47,662 bases of DNA, taken from assembly GCA_945901725.1 (NCBI GenBank), contig CAMDLK010000006.1, forward strand, positions 1-47,662, read 5' to 3'. The notes beneath the pieces were generated by a model. The model did no database searches. It saw nothing but the letters and a program-made list of their open reading frames with translations, and had not been told where the DNA came from. Position numbers and translations under genes: made by a program. Of the stretch, positions 17,559 to 25,711 are shown in pieces. Position 1 is the first letter of the stretch. Each line of letters starts with the position of its first letter. The DNA is from Bifidobacterium breve. Its GTDB lineage: Bacteria; Actinomycetota; Acidimicrobiia; Acidimicrobiales; Ilumatobacteraceae.

Positions 17559-18305
17559 ATGGGCGAGACTGGAGACGTGGCCACCTCTTCTCTCACCCCT
17601 CTCGCTGGCGTTTTCGGCGGTGGCGGGCTATTTGGTATCGGTTACGCCCTCGGAGTCATTGACGGCCTGCGTGACCGCGGCATTGACCTCACAGGGAGCC
17701 CCATGCTCGGTACGTCCGCAGGTTCATGGGCAGCAGCAGCCACAGCACTATCAGTCACATTTGAAGACCTTGTTAACTTAGTGGTCCCCACATTCCCTAA
17801 CCCTCGTGCAGGAGTGCTTGCAGCATCAGCTCGTGAAGCTTTTGGCGAAGCAACTAATAGCCAGGTTCGCGTAGTCGTGACGGAACTACCCCGTTTGAAA
17901 CGAGCTGTCCTAAACGGAGCGGATCATCCGTTGGCAGATCTTGTTGCAGCGTCATCTTCTGTGCCGGGATTACTTGCCCCACATTTAGTTGGAGGCAAAA
18001 GATACGTAGATGGGGGCGTCCGTTCTGGCGTCAGTGTTGATTTGGCTGATCCTGCGTCATTGCTCGTTGTAATCGCTCCACTGGCCGGCGCAATGTTCGG
18101 CCCCTTTGGTCGTTTTGTTGACAAACGCACTGATGCGGAACAGCGTGATTGGTCAACTCACAATCTCGGTCGTTTCCTAGAGTTCTCTCCGCGCAGCGCA
18201 ACGGCACATATCGCTACTCGGCCTAAACACCTGTTTGACAAAGCACGCGCAATAGATGCGTACCATCACGGACACTCAGAGGCTTCTATTCGAACTATTG
18301 AGTAG
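17559..18305 (+). CDS. patatin-like phospholipase
   Basis: A 248-residue acyl hydrolase with the patatin catalytic dyad. The oxyanion loop is GGGGLFGIGYALG (residues 20-32), the nucleophile elbow is GTSAGS (Ser53), and the partner Asp is in YVDGGVRSG. It would release fatty acids from membrane or storage lipids. ATG 17559 is preferred because an in-frame GTG at 17529 would run back into the divergent EEP gene. Compared with longer bacterial patatins it is compact. Its stop lies 11 bp inside the convergent sulfatase gene. Neighbouring P450 and thiolase genes fit a lipid-use role, but no operon links them. Confidence 0.9.
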   Translation: MGETGDVATSSLTPLAGVFGGGGLFGIGYALGVIDGLRDRGIDLTGSPMLGTSAGSWAAAATALSVTFEDLVNLVVPTFPNPRAGVLAASAREAFGEATNSQVRVVVTELPRLKRAVLNGADHPLADLVAASSSVPGLLAPHLVGGKRYVDGGVRSGVSVDLADPASLLVVIAPLAGAMFGPFGRFVDKRTDAEQRDWSTHNLGRFLEFSPRSATAHIATRPKHLFDKARAIDAYHHGHSEASIRTIE

Positions 18306-20628
18306 CCAAACTGGCGCGGAATTCGCCTTCAACAATCAGCGCAGCAATTTCCGGAGACGGCTCACTGAGTCGTTCGAGCGTGACACCAACGATGTCGCCC
18401 ACAAATCGATACACATGTGGGTAGAAACCAACTGGCGCACCTGTATCCATTCCGACATCAAATGATTCACCACTCATTGAGAAAACAATGGGAACACTTC
18501 GTTCTACATACGTGTGAGCCGCAGGTGACCCGTCAACCAGCAACACTGCGTGACCACCTGCACCGAACCCGCCGTCGTAGACAAAGTCCACAATGATTTC
18601 ATGCTGGCCTGGCGTCAGTGGTGTTGCAGAAGTAGCAACGAAATGATCATGTCCCATCCAGTTGTAGTGATACACAGGACAACCAGAGTCATTGATATAC
18701 AAAGTCCATCCGGCCATGTTGCCGCCCTGGCACGCAATCACTCCACGTGATCCGGCTTTAGGGACAACCACTTCAGCCGTAATGCGAAATGAGCAATTCT
18801 TTAGGTTCACTACTGAACGCTCTGGCATACGTATGTGGTCAGCCGTGTACGTCATTTTCTTGAGCCCACCAAGATTTTCCGGCGGCACAACGGTCATGCC
18901 CAATGTGGAACCAGGCTCGCGCAATGGATATACATTGTTGCGTTTTGCTTCAGAGTCAAACAGCTCTAATAATTCAGCGAGCTTGTCTGGGAATTCTGCA
19001 GAGAGATCAACACCTTGCGAGAAGTCTTCTGCGATGTTGTACAACTCCCACTTTTCCTGCGGACCATCAAACGGCACCATGCCGAACCGGTTCCAGGGCA
19101 CTCGCCCATGGAAACACGACGCAATCCAACCATCGTGATATATCGCGCGGTTACCGAACATCTCAAAATATTGAGTAGAGCGAGTCGACACACCATCGTT
19201 GCCATCCATTGCGTACAACATTGATACGCCATCAACGGGCAACTGTTCTAGTCCATTCACCGTTGATGGAATCTGCACGCCGGCAGCAGCAAGAAGTGTC
19301 GGCATGACGTCGACGACATGATGAAACTGCGTGCGCAGTCCACCGGCGTCAGTGAAACGCTCGGGCCATTGCACTGCCATTGCATTGCGTGTGCCACCAA
19401 AGTGTGACGCCACTTGCTTCATCCATTGAAACGGCGAATCAAGAGCCCATGCCCACGACAAGTTGTAATGGTTCTCACAACGAGCAGTTCCGAAATCATC
19501 CATGTGCTCTAGCAGCCACTCTGGGTCTTCGGGAATTCCGTTCTGAAACGACGGCGCGCTCCAGGCTCCGTGAACCGTGCCTTCAGCTGATGCTCCGTTA
19601 TCGCCAGTGATGTACATAAACAATGTGTTGTCTGCTTCGCCCATTGCTTCAACAGCATCAAGTACTCGACCAATCTGTGCGTCGGTGTGCGCGAGGAACC
19701 CTGCGAACACTTCCATCAAACGAGATGCAACCGGCTTGTACCGGTCTGGGTATTCATCCCACGACGGAACTTCGTCTGGTCGTTCCGTCAGTTTCGTACC
19801 TGCAGGGATAACACCAAGCGCTAATTGACGCTCATAAATCTCTCGACGCAGAACATCCCAACCCTGATCAAATTGGCCTTTGAATTTTTCAATCCACTCT
19901 GGTGCTACATGATGTGGGCAATGCATCGCGCCAGTTGCGATGTACGTAAAGAATGGTTTGTCTGGTTGCGATGCTTTCTGCACTCGCATCCATGAAATTG
20001 CTTTGTCGGCGATGTCTTCAGTCATGTGATAATCGTCGCGACCTTCATATGGCATGACAGGCGTTGTCTGGTCAAACATCGGTGGTTCCCACTGCGATGC
20101 TTCAGCATTCAAGATGCCGTAGAAGCGTTCAAAGCCGAGACCCGTCGGCCAGCGGTCAAACGGCCCCGCAAGAGTTTGTTCCCACAGTGGGGCTAGGTGC
20201 CACTTACCGAATGCTCCTGTGGAATAACCGGACTGCTTCAAGATCTCCGCAACACTCGCTGCTTCCTTCGGAATAATGCTGTCGTAACCAGGGAAAACAT
20301 TTGCACCTTCAGGAATGCCGCCCATGTGCACCGTGTGGTGATTACGCCCGGTCAACATTGCTGCACGTGTTGGTGAACACAGTGCAGTTGTATGAAATTG
20401 ATTAAAGCGCAAACCGTTTTTCGCAACTCGATCAAGAGCCGGTGTCGGTACTGGGCCACCGAATGTTCCACACGTGCCGAAACCCACATCATCCAGAAGA
20501 ATCAGCACAATGTTGGGCGCACCTTTGGGAGCCTTCGTGATGGTCAACGGACTCGGAGTTGAATCCGCGACTATGTACCCCTGCGTTCCTTCAAAAGGCG
20601 CTGTGGGCTGCGGCAGCGACGAAGTCAT
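18295..20628 (-). CDS. type I (formylglycine) sulfatase
   Basis: A 777-residue arylsulfatase-family enzyme that hydrolyses sulfate esters. The N-terminal domain has IVLILLDDVGFG (metal-binding Asp46/Asp47). The signature LCSPTRAAMLTGR contains Cys84, which a formylglycine-generating enzyme must oxidise for activity. GKWHLAP and ITGDNGAS follow as further active-site segments. The last 200 residues form a beta-rich domain ending in FDVGMDTGAPVGFY, as in long arylsulfatases. No signal peptide is apparent, which points to a cytoplasmic enzyme acting on imported sulfated compounds. Its ATG overlaps the stop of the upstream alkylsulfatase-like gene (TGATG), so the two are translationally coupled. 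Confidence 0.93.
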   Translation of the reverse strand: MTSSLPQPTAPFEGTQGYIVADSTPSPLTITKAPKGAPNIVLILLDDVGFGTCGTFGGPVPTPALDRVAKNGLRFNQFHTTALCSPTRAAMLTGRNHHTVHMGGIPEGANVFPGYDSIIPKEAASVAEILKQSGYSTGAFGKWHLAPLWEQTLAGPFDRWPTGLGFERFYGILNAEASQWEPPMFDQTTPVMPYEGRDDYHMTEDIADKAISWMRVQKASQPDKPFFTYIATGAMHCPHHVAPEWIEKFKGQFDQGWDVLRREIYERQLALGVIPAGTKLTERPDEVPSWDEYPDRYKPVASRLMEVFAGFLAHTDAQIGRVLDAVEAMGEADNTLFMYITGDNGASAEGTVHGAWSAPSFQNGIPEDPEWLLEHMDDFGTARCENHYNLSWAWALDSPFQWMKQVASHFGGTRNAMAVQWPERFTDAGGLRTQFHHVVDVMPTLLAAAGVQIPSTVNGLEQLPVDGVSMLYAMDGNDGVSTRSTQYFEMFGNRAIYHDGWIASCFHGRVPWNRFGMVPFDGPQEKWELYNIAEDFSQGVDLSAEFPDKLAELLELFDSEAKRNNVYPLREPGSTLGMTVVPPENLGGLKKMTYTADHIRMPERSVVNLKNCSFRITAEVVVPKAGSRGVIACQGGNMAGWTLYINDSGCPVYHYNWMGHDHFVATSATPLTPGQHEIIVDFVYDGGFGAGGHAVLLVDGSPAAHTYVERSVPIVFSMSGESFDVGMDTGAPVGFYPHVYRFVGDIVGVTLERLSEPSPEIAALIVEGEFRASLATQ

Positions 20629-22331
20629 CAGCCAGCGAAACCTTTGTTATCGAACGCCATGCGAACACGATCAACAATCGCAGCATCTCCCGACACCACA
20701 ATAGCGCCGTCAGCTAGTTCCTTGCTCCATGTGGACCGTTCTGACAAGAGAACCAACAATGTTGCACGCGACATCTTCACCATGGTGGTGGCTCCCCAAC
20801 CATCTGTTGGCACTGCAACTGAATTTCGAACATGCAAGCCAGCAGTTTCGTCGCCAACAACAAATGCAATGTGGTGATTAACTCCAGCAATCTTGTCGGG
20901 GTCCACAACTACTCGCAGTGTGTGAATAAGGCCGACCGCAGATGCCTCACCCAGGAACTTCGGATTAAAGCCGTGCCTCATGAATCGGTCCATCGGGAAT
21001 GATCCGTCAAGATGACGTGCACGAGTGATTGCCCAGTTGCGAATGTTCGCTGCCGGCGTGCGCTCCGCAATGACGCGAAGGCACGATGCCAAAAGGTTCT
21101 TCTCGTCTTGAGTTGCACCTTCAGACTTTGCAAGCCATGTTCCTAGTTCTGTTGCCCAACGAACATCGTCAGCCGCAAGAGCTGCTGCACATTGTTGCGC
21201 TACAGCCGCACGGCCACCAAAGCCGGCAATCAATTTTTCATAGCGAGATTGTGGCTCTTCAGGGAACAGCTTTGCTTCATCGCCATCGAACCATCCGCGA
21301 AGACCCATGAAGATCTGGCGCAAGTGATGTTCGGTAACGCCGTAGCGCTCACTGGTGAGGTAATCCACGTCATACATCTCTGGCAACGTGATGCGTGAAG
21401 ACAGTTCGTCTGCTGTCCACCCCTTGTTGATGCCACGAACTGATTGGTCCCACATGAACTGAATTGAGTCGCGATATCGCGTCGACTTTTCACGAATATT
21501 GTCCTGACCCACAAGTGCTGGTCCATGAGTAGCTACCAAGTATTCAGGGGCCCACTTAATGATGTTGTCGATTCCTGGAATTAGAACGCGAGGGTCACGG
21601 TATTCCTCGCCACGAATAGCAAAAACATTGAACAGCACTGGCCAGACCGAGTTGTGAACACACGTGCCAATGGATGGGAAATAGAAGTTGATTGAGTCAT
21701 CTGAATCGCTTGGCGAATGTAAATACTGAACTGGCAAGCCAGCAACTGTGATCGAGCCCTTGTCGCGCAGCACTTCAGTGACAGGAATATGACCTGGTGT
21801 ATACGGAGCATGTGCTGGGTTTTTGTAGAAGAAACCAAGACCAACATTGACTGTCGCATCAGGCCCCTCGAGCGGCATCACAATTGCAAACTGTTCAACT
21901 AATCCACGTCCGTACGCAGGTGAAATCTCACCCAACGTACGTTCTTTGTTGAAGGCGAGTTTTTCATGTCCATAAATTGGCAACGGCGTCGCGTGATTGC
22001 CTTCTTCAAGAATCGCCTTAGTGCCTTCTACATAATGGAAGTGCGTATAGATGACCGCAGCAATTGGCGCTGACGTGAATTCACGTAGTCGGCGCAATGC
22101 TTCACGCATCTCCTCAATCGACTCTCCGGTATCAACTGCAATGATTCCTTCTGGCGCTTCGATGAACGTTTGGTTTGAGAGGCCGTTGCCTACCAAGCAC
22201 CAGACACCTGTTCGCACTTCATAGAAATCTGCTCGCACAACTTCGCTTTGGGCTGCATGCCACTTGTGAACGCGTTGGCCACCTGGGGTGGTAACGACGT
22301 TGGTATCTGATGTGTCAAAGCTGCGAGTCAT
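20628..22331 (-). CDS. alkylsulfatase-like metallo-beta-lactamase-fold protein with altered metal motif
   Basis: A 567-residue relative of class III alkylsulfatases (SdsA1 type), which cleave alkyl sulfate esters. It has an N-terminal MBL domain, a helical dimerisation domain (about 280-430, RYGVTEHHLRQIFMGLRGWFDGD) and a C-terminal SCP2-like domain. In typical members the metal motif is HxHxDH. Here it is HFHYVE (His97, His99, then Val101 and Glu102), so the Asp and His that bind the second zinc are missing. VDTGES and the later ATHGPAL are retained. It may bind one metal or catalyse another reaction. It is the first gene of a pair with the downstream sulfatase. Confidence 0.85.
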   Translation of the reverse strand: MTRSFDTSDTNVVTTPGGQRVHKWHAAQSEVVRADFYEVRTGVWCLVGNGLSNQTFIEAPEGIIAVDTGESIEEMREALRRLREFTSAPIAAVIYTHFHYVEGTKAILEEGNHATPLPIYGHEKLAFNKERTLGEISPAYGRGLVEQFAIVMPLEGPDATVNVGLGFFYKNPAHAPYTPGHIPVTEVLRDKGSITVAGLPVQYLHSPSDSDDSINFYFPSIGTCVHNSVWPVLFNVFAIRGEEYRDPRVLIPGIDNIIKWAPEYLVATHGPALVGQDNIREKSTRYRDSIQFMWDQSVRGINKGWTADELSSRITLPEMYDVDYLTSERYGVTEHHLRQIFMGLRGWFDGDEAKLFPEEPQSRYEKLIAGFGGRAAVAQQCAAALAADDVRWATELGTWLAKSEGATQDEKNLLASCLRVIAERTPAANIRNWAITRARHLDGSFPMDRFMRHGFNPKFLGEASAVGLIHTLRVVVDPDKIAGVNHHIAFVVGDETAGLHVRNSVAVPTDGWGATTMVKMSRATLLVLLSERSTWSKELADGAIVVSGDAAIVDRVRMAFDNKGFAG

Positions 22332-22393
22332 AGTGAGTCAATAGTAAGGCAGATTGCCGACCACCGCCCCAGCCGCTGTTGACACCTGAATGC

Positions 22394-22427
22394 AAAAGGA
22401 CCCCGAGCAATTGCCCGGGGTCCTTTT
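22394..22427 (-). terminator. Rho-independent terminator after nrdJ
   Basis: A 34-bp palindrome. GGACCCCG pairs with CGGGGTCC, with one A/C mismatch and a further GCAATTGC core. It is flanked by AAAA on one side and TTTT on the other, so it can act in both directions. It lies 31 bp after the nrdJ stop codon and 63 bp upstream of the start of the alkylsulfatase-like gene. Confidence 0.9.
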
Positions 22428-22458
22428 AATGTTCTAGCGACGCATGCGTCGCGCTAAA

Positions 22459-25293
22459 TCAGCTACAACCGCTGGTGGAACCACATGATGGGCACGCGTG
22501 GCATGAACCGGCGCGCTGCATCTGTACGCCACACATCATGCACATTGGTGCATCACTATGACGGGCGATTCCGTTTGGGTTTGAAAGATCAGACAACGGC
22601 GCTGTTGGAGCGATTCCCATCTCGATCTGTGTCACCAATTCTGAAACTGATTGAACTGACTTTGGATCAGTTGCAAGTTCAGTGCCATTAGTGGTTTCGA
22701 TAACTGATTCTTCAACACCAGGAAGTGTTGGCTGAATGCGCTCATCACGGCTGAAGATGCCAAGTTCGGCACGCTCGTCGTATGTCATGTATTCAAGTGC
22801 CAAGCGACGGAACAAGTAGTCCATGATTGATGAAGCCATACGAATGTCTGGATCATCTGTCATACCTGCAGGTTCGAAGCGCATGTTCGTGAATGCTTCA
22901 ACGAAGGCACGCATTGGAACGCCGTACTGAAGGCCATATGAGATGGACTTGGCAAACGCATCCATGATGCCTGACAAGGTTGAACCCTGCTTTGACACAG
23001 TGAGGAACAACTCGCCTGGGCGACCATCTTCATATTCACCGATGTTTGCAAAACCCTTACAGTCAGCAACGCGGAACTCGAAGGTGCGTCCACGACGTGA
23101 ACGTGGCAACTTCTGACGTACTGGCTGAGTAACGATCTTTTCTACAACGCGCTCAATAACGGTGGTGGCTGCTTCTGCTTTTTCAGCATCAGTTGAGTCA
23201 TCATCTTTCTTTGCGGTGCTCAGTGGCTGGCCCACCTTGCAGTTGTCGCGGTAGATAGCTACTGCCTTGATGCCCAATTCCCATGACAACATGTGCAACT
23301 TCTCAATGTCTTCAACTGTTGCCTCTTCAGGCATGTTGACGGTCTTTGAAATTGCACCGGACAAGAATGGCTGCACAGCACCCATCATGCGTACGTGGCC
23401 TTCGTAATGGATGGTGTTATCACCCATTGAGCACGCAAACACGCTGAGGTGGCTTGACTCGATATGTGGGGCGCCCAAGATGGACTTGTTCACATCGATG
23501 TAAGCAACGATGTCGTCTACTTGCTGGGTGTTGTAACCCAAGCGGCGAAGCGCACGAGGAATGGTTTGGTTCACGATGCTCATTGAGCCTCCGCCAACCA
23601 TCTTCTTGAACTTCACGAGACCAAGGTCAGGCTCAACACCAGTGGTGTCGCAGTCCATCATGAGTCCGATTGTGCCGGTAGGTGCAAGCACTGTGGCCTG
23701 TGAGTTACGAACGCCGTACTCTTCGCCATCGCGAACAGCTGCTTCCCATGACTCCATACCTGCGTACAGAAGATCCTCTTGTACATCTGACATGTTCAAG
23801 ATTTCTCCGTGTGCATCACGATGCATACGCAATACGTTCAGCATGTACTTTTCGTTCTCAGCAAAGCCAGAGAATGGCCCCATACGGCTTGCAGTGCGAG
23901 CACTTGTTGCATAGGCATGACCAGTCATGAGTGATGTAAGAGCTGCTGCCCATGCACGACCACCATCGGAGTCGTATGCCATACCAAGAGCCATAAGCAA
24001 TGCGCCAAGGTTTGCGTAACCAAGACCAAGCTGACGGAACTTGCGGCTGTTTTCGCCAATCATTTCTGTTGGGTAGTCAGCGCGACCGACAAGGATTTCC
24101 TGTGCGGTGAACATGACTTCGATTGCGTGGCGGTATGCCTCAACGTCGAAGCGGTCATTGTCATCAAGGAACTTCAACAAGTTCAACGATGACAGGTTGC
24201 ATGCTGAGTTGTCGATGTGCATGTATTCAGAACATGGGTTTGAACCGTTGATACGGCCCGTTGCAGTTGCCGTGTGCCACTTGTTAATGGTGGTGTCGAA
24301 TTGAAGACCAGGGTCTGCACATTCCCATGAAGCCTCTGCAATTTGGCGCCACAAATCACGTGCACGAATTGAGCGAATTGGAGTGCCGTCTGTTACTGCA
24401 TTGAAGTTCCAGTCGCGGTCTTCTTTCACTGCATGCATGAACTCATCAGTAACGCGTACTGAGTTGTTTGCGTTCTGGTACTGAACACTGAATGAATCTG
24501 CACCGTCAAGGTCCATATCGAAACCAGCATCGCGAAGGACACGAGCCTTACGCTCTTCCTTCACTTTGCACCAGATGAATTCTTCAACGTCTGGGTGATC
24601 GGCGTTCAAAATAACCATCTTTGCGGCGCGACGTGTCTTGCCACCTGACTTGATTGTTCCGGCAGACGCATCGGCGCCGCGCATGAATGACACTGGGCCA
24701 GAAGCTGTGCCGCCACCTTCAAGGTGTTCTTCACTTGAACGAATCTTCGACAAGTTGATTCCTGAACCAGAACCACCCTTGAAGATTGTTCCTTCTTCGC
24801 GATACCAGTTGAGGATGGCTGACATCTTGTCCTCGACAGCAAGGATGAAGCATGCGCTTGCCTGTTGTGGGACGCCCTTAACGCCAATGTTGAACCAGAC
24901 GGGGCTGTTGAACGCTGCGCGCTGTGTTACCAGGATGAACTTCAGCTCTGCACGGAATGCTTCTGCTTCTTCCTGATCTGCGAAGTAGCCGCCTTCGATT
25001 CCCCACGTGGAGATGGTGTCTGCAACGCGGTCGATGACTTGGCGAACTGAGCTCTCGCGCTCTGGGGTTCCTGGTGTTCCGCGGAAATACTTCTGGGTCA
25101 CGATGTTGGTTGAGTTCAATGACCAGTCCATCGGGAATTCGACGCCCAATTGCTCGAAGGCAACTGTTCCATCACGCCAGTTGGTGATGCGTGAATCACG
25201 CACTTCCCATGCCACCTCGTCATATGGGTGCACTCCCGGTGTGGTGAAAAAACGGCCGATTCCAATAGAAAGTCGATCTGGTGCAAGTGACAT
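22459..25293 (-). CDS. nrdJ: adenosylcobalamin-dependent (class II) ribonucleoside-diphosphate reductase
   Basis: A 944-residue oxygen-independent ribonucleotide reductase that makes deoxynucleotides using vitamin B12. Family features in order are QRAAFNSPVWFNIG, GGSGSGINLSKIRS, SGGKTRRAAKMVILN, the NPCSEY active-site loop with NSACNLSSLNL, VLAPTGTIGLMMDCDTTGVEP and a long C-terminal part. The final 27 residues hold closely spaced Cys pairs (CMMCGVQM...CHACPSCG), a redox or zinc-ribbon tail that renews the active-site disulfide. The ATG has AGGAG 6 nt upstream. Candidate NrdR boxes flank the promoter region and a strong terminator follows. nrdR lies about 3.3 kb upstream, separated by two genes. 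Confidence 0.97.
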   Translation of the reverse strand: MSLAPDRLSIGIGRFFTTPGVHPYDEVAWEVRDSRITNWRDGTVAFEQLGVEFPMDWSLNSTNIVTQKYFRGTPGTPERESSVRQVIDRVADTISTWGIEGGYFADQEEAEAFRAELKFILVTQRAAFNSPVWFNIGVKGVPQQASACFILAVEDKMSAILNWYREEGTIFKGGSGSGINLSKIRSSEEHLEGGGTASGPVSFMRGADASAGTIKSGGKTRRAAKMVILNADHPDVEEFIWCKVKEERKARVLRDAGFDMDLDGADSFSVQYQNANNSVRVTDEFMHAVKEDRDWNFNAVTDGTPIRSIRARDLWRQIAEASWECADPGLQFDTTINKWHTATATGRINGSNPCSEYMHIDNSACNLSSLNLLKFLDDNDRFDVEAYRHAIEVMFTAQEILVGRADYPTEMIGENSRKFRQLGLGYANLGALLMALGMAYDSDGGRAWAAALTSLMTGHAYATSARTASRMGPFSGFAENEKYMLNVLRMHRDAHGEILNMSDVQEDLLYAGMESWEAAVRDGEEYGVRNSQATVLAPTGTIGLMMDCDTTGVEPDLGLVKFKKMVGGGSMSIVNQTIPRALRRLGYNTQQVDDIVAYIDVNKSILGAPHIESSHLSVFACSMGDNTIHYEGHVRMMGAVQPFLSGAISKTVNMPEEATVEDIEKLHMLSWELGIKAVAIYRDNCKVGQPLSTAKKDDDSTDAEKAEAATTVIERVVEKIVTQPVRQKLPRSRRGRTFEFRVADCKGFANIGEYEDGRPGELFLTVSKQGSTLSGIMDAFAKSISYGLQYGVPMRAFVEAFTNMRFEPAGMTDDPDIRMASSIMDYLFRRLALEYMTYDERAELGIFSRDERIQPTLPGVEESVIETTNGTELATDPKSVQSVSELVTQIEMGIAPTAPLSDLSNPNGIARHSDAPMCMMCGVQMQRAGSCHACPSCGSTSGCS

Positions 25294-25348
25294 GGCTACT
25301 CCTGTGTGTATGTGTTCGAAACTTGAGGTCTGAGGAGATTAGCCCACA

Positions 25349-25406
25349 CCACTAGATGTTGTGCGTGATACCCCTCCACAGGCAGTTTTGCTACAAGTGG
25401 TTGTGA
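25349..25406 (-). promoter_or_regulatory. candidate pair of NrdR boxes upstream of nrdJ
   Basis: CCACTAGATGTTGTGC (25349-25364) matches every strongly conserved position of the NrdR box (acaCwAtATaTwGtgt). CTACAAGTGGTTGTGA (25391-25406) matches the outer halves and differs in the centre. The box starts are 42 bp apart, close to four helical turns, as expected for tandem NrdR sites. Between them on the minus strand are sequences that could serve as -35/-10. NrdR itself is encoded in this window. Confidence 0.65.
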
Positions 25407-25407
25407 G

Positions 25408-25423
25408 ATTACAGCACTGTAAT
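25408..25423. promoter_or_regulatory. inverted repeat next to the NrdR-box pair
   Basis: ATTACAG and CTGTAAT face each other across two bases. The element abuts the distal NrdR-like box, about 115 bp before the nrdJ start codon. It looks like an operator half-site pair for a second, unidentified dimeric regulator of nrdJ. Confidence 0.4.
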
Positions 25424-25589
25424 TACCCCCTTGTCAACGACCCTCGGGAAAAACCTTGCTGAAGTACGGTTGCGGCGCCCACGAGAAGGTCCGAGACCCA
25501 AAGATCCCTGAGCCACACCGTGTGATGTGACCCTCATCCGCCCGTGAATCGCCGCCACCGACCACCCCTTGAACCTACGGGCATTGCCC

Positions 25590-25705
25590 TGTGGATTGGA
25601 AGTGGACAGGGGTGTGAATTTCCGATTCTTTCTGGGGAAAGCCCCTATTTTTCAGGGGATGACGCTGTGGGCTTTCTGTGCACAACGCAGTGCCCCTGTG
25701 GACAA
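25590..25705 (-). promoter_or_regulatory. non-coding stretch with DnaA-box-like sequences between the molybdopterin enzyme and nrdJ genes
   Basis: The 418 bp from 25294 to 25711 hold no convincing gene. Beyond the sites near nrdJ, this part has four same-orientation matches to TTGTCCACA, the DnaA box of high-GC actinobacteria. The plus-strand forms are TGTGGATTG (25590), AGTGGACAG (25601), TGTGCACAA (25677) and an exact TGTGGACAA (25697). A weak hairpin CCCCT/AGGGG at 25642-25658 may end the molybdopterin enzyme transcript. DnaA binding is inference. Confidence 0.4.
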
Positions 25706-25711
25706 AGTTGG

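Noticed and set aside
25294-25711. Cobalamin riboswitch or replication origin before nrdJ
   Set aside because: I could not find a B12-box or the riboswitch core. For an origin, DnaA-like boxes are few and neither dnaA nor an AT-rich unwinding stretch is present.
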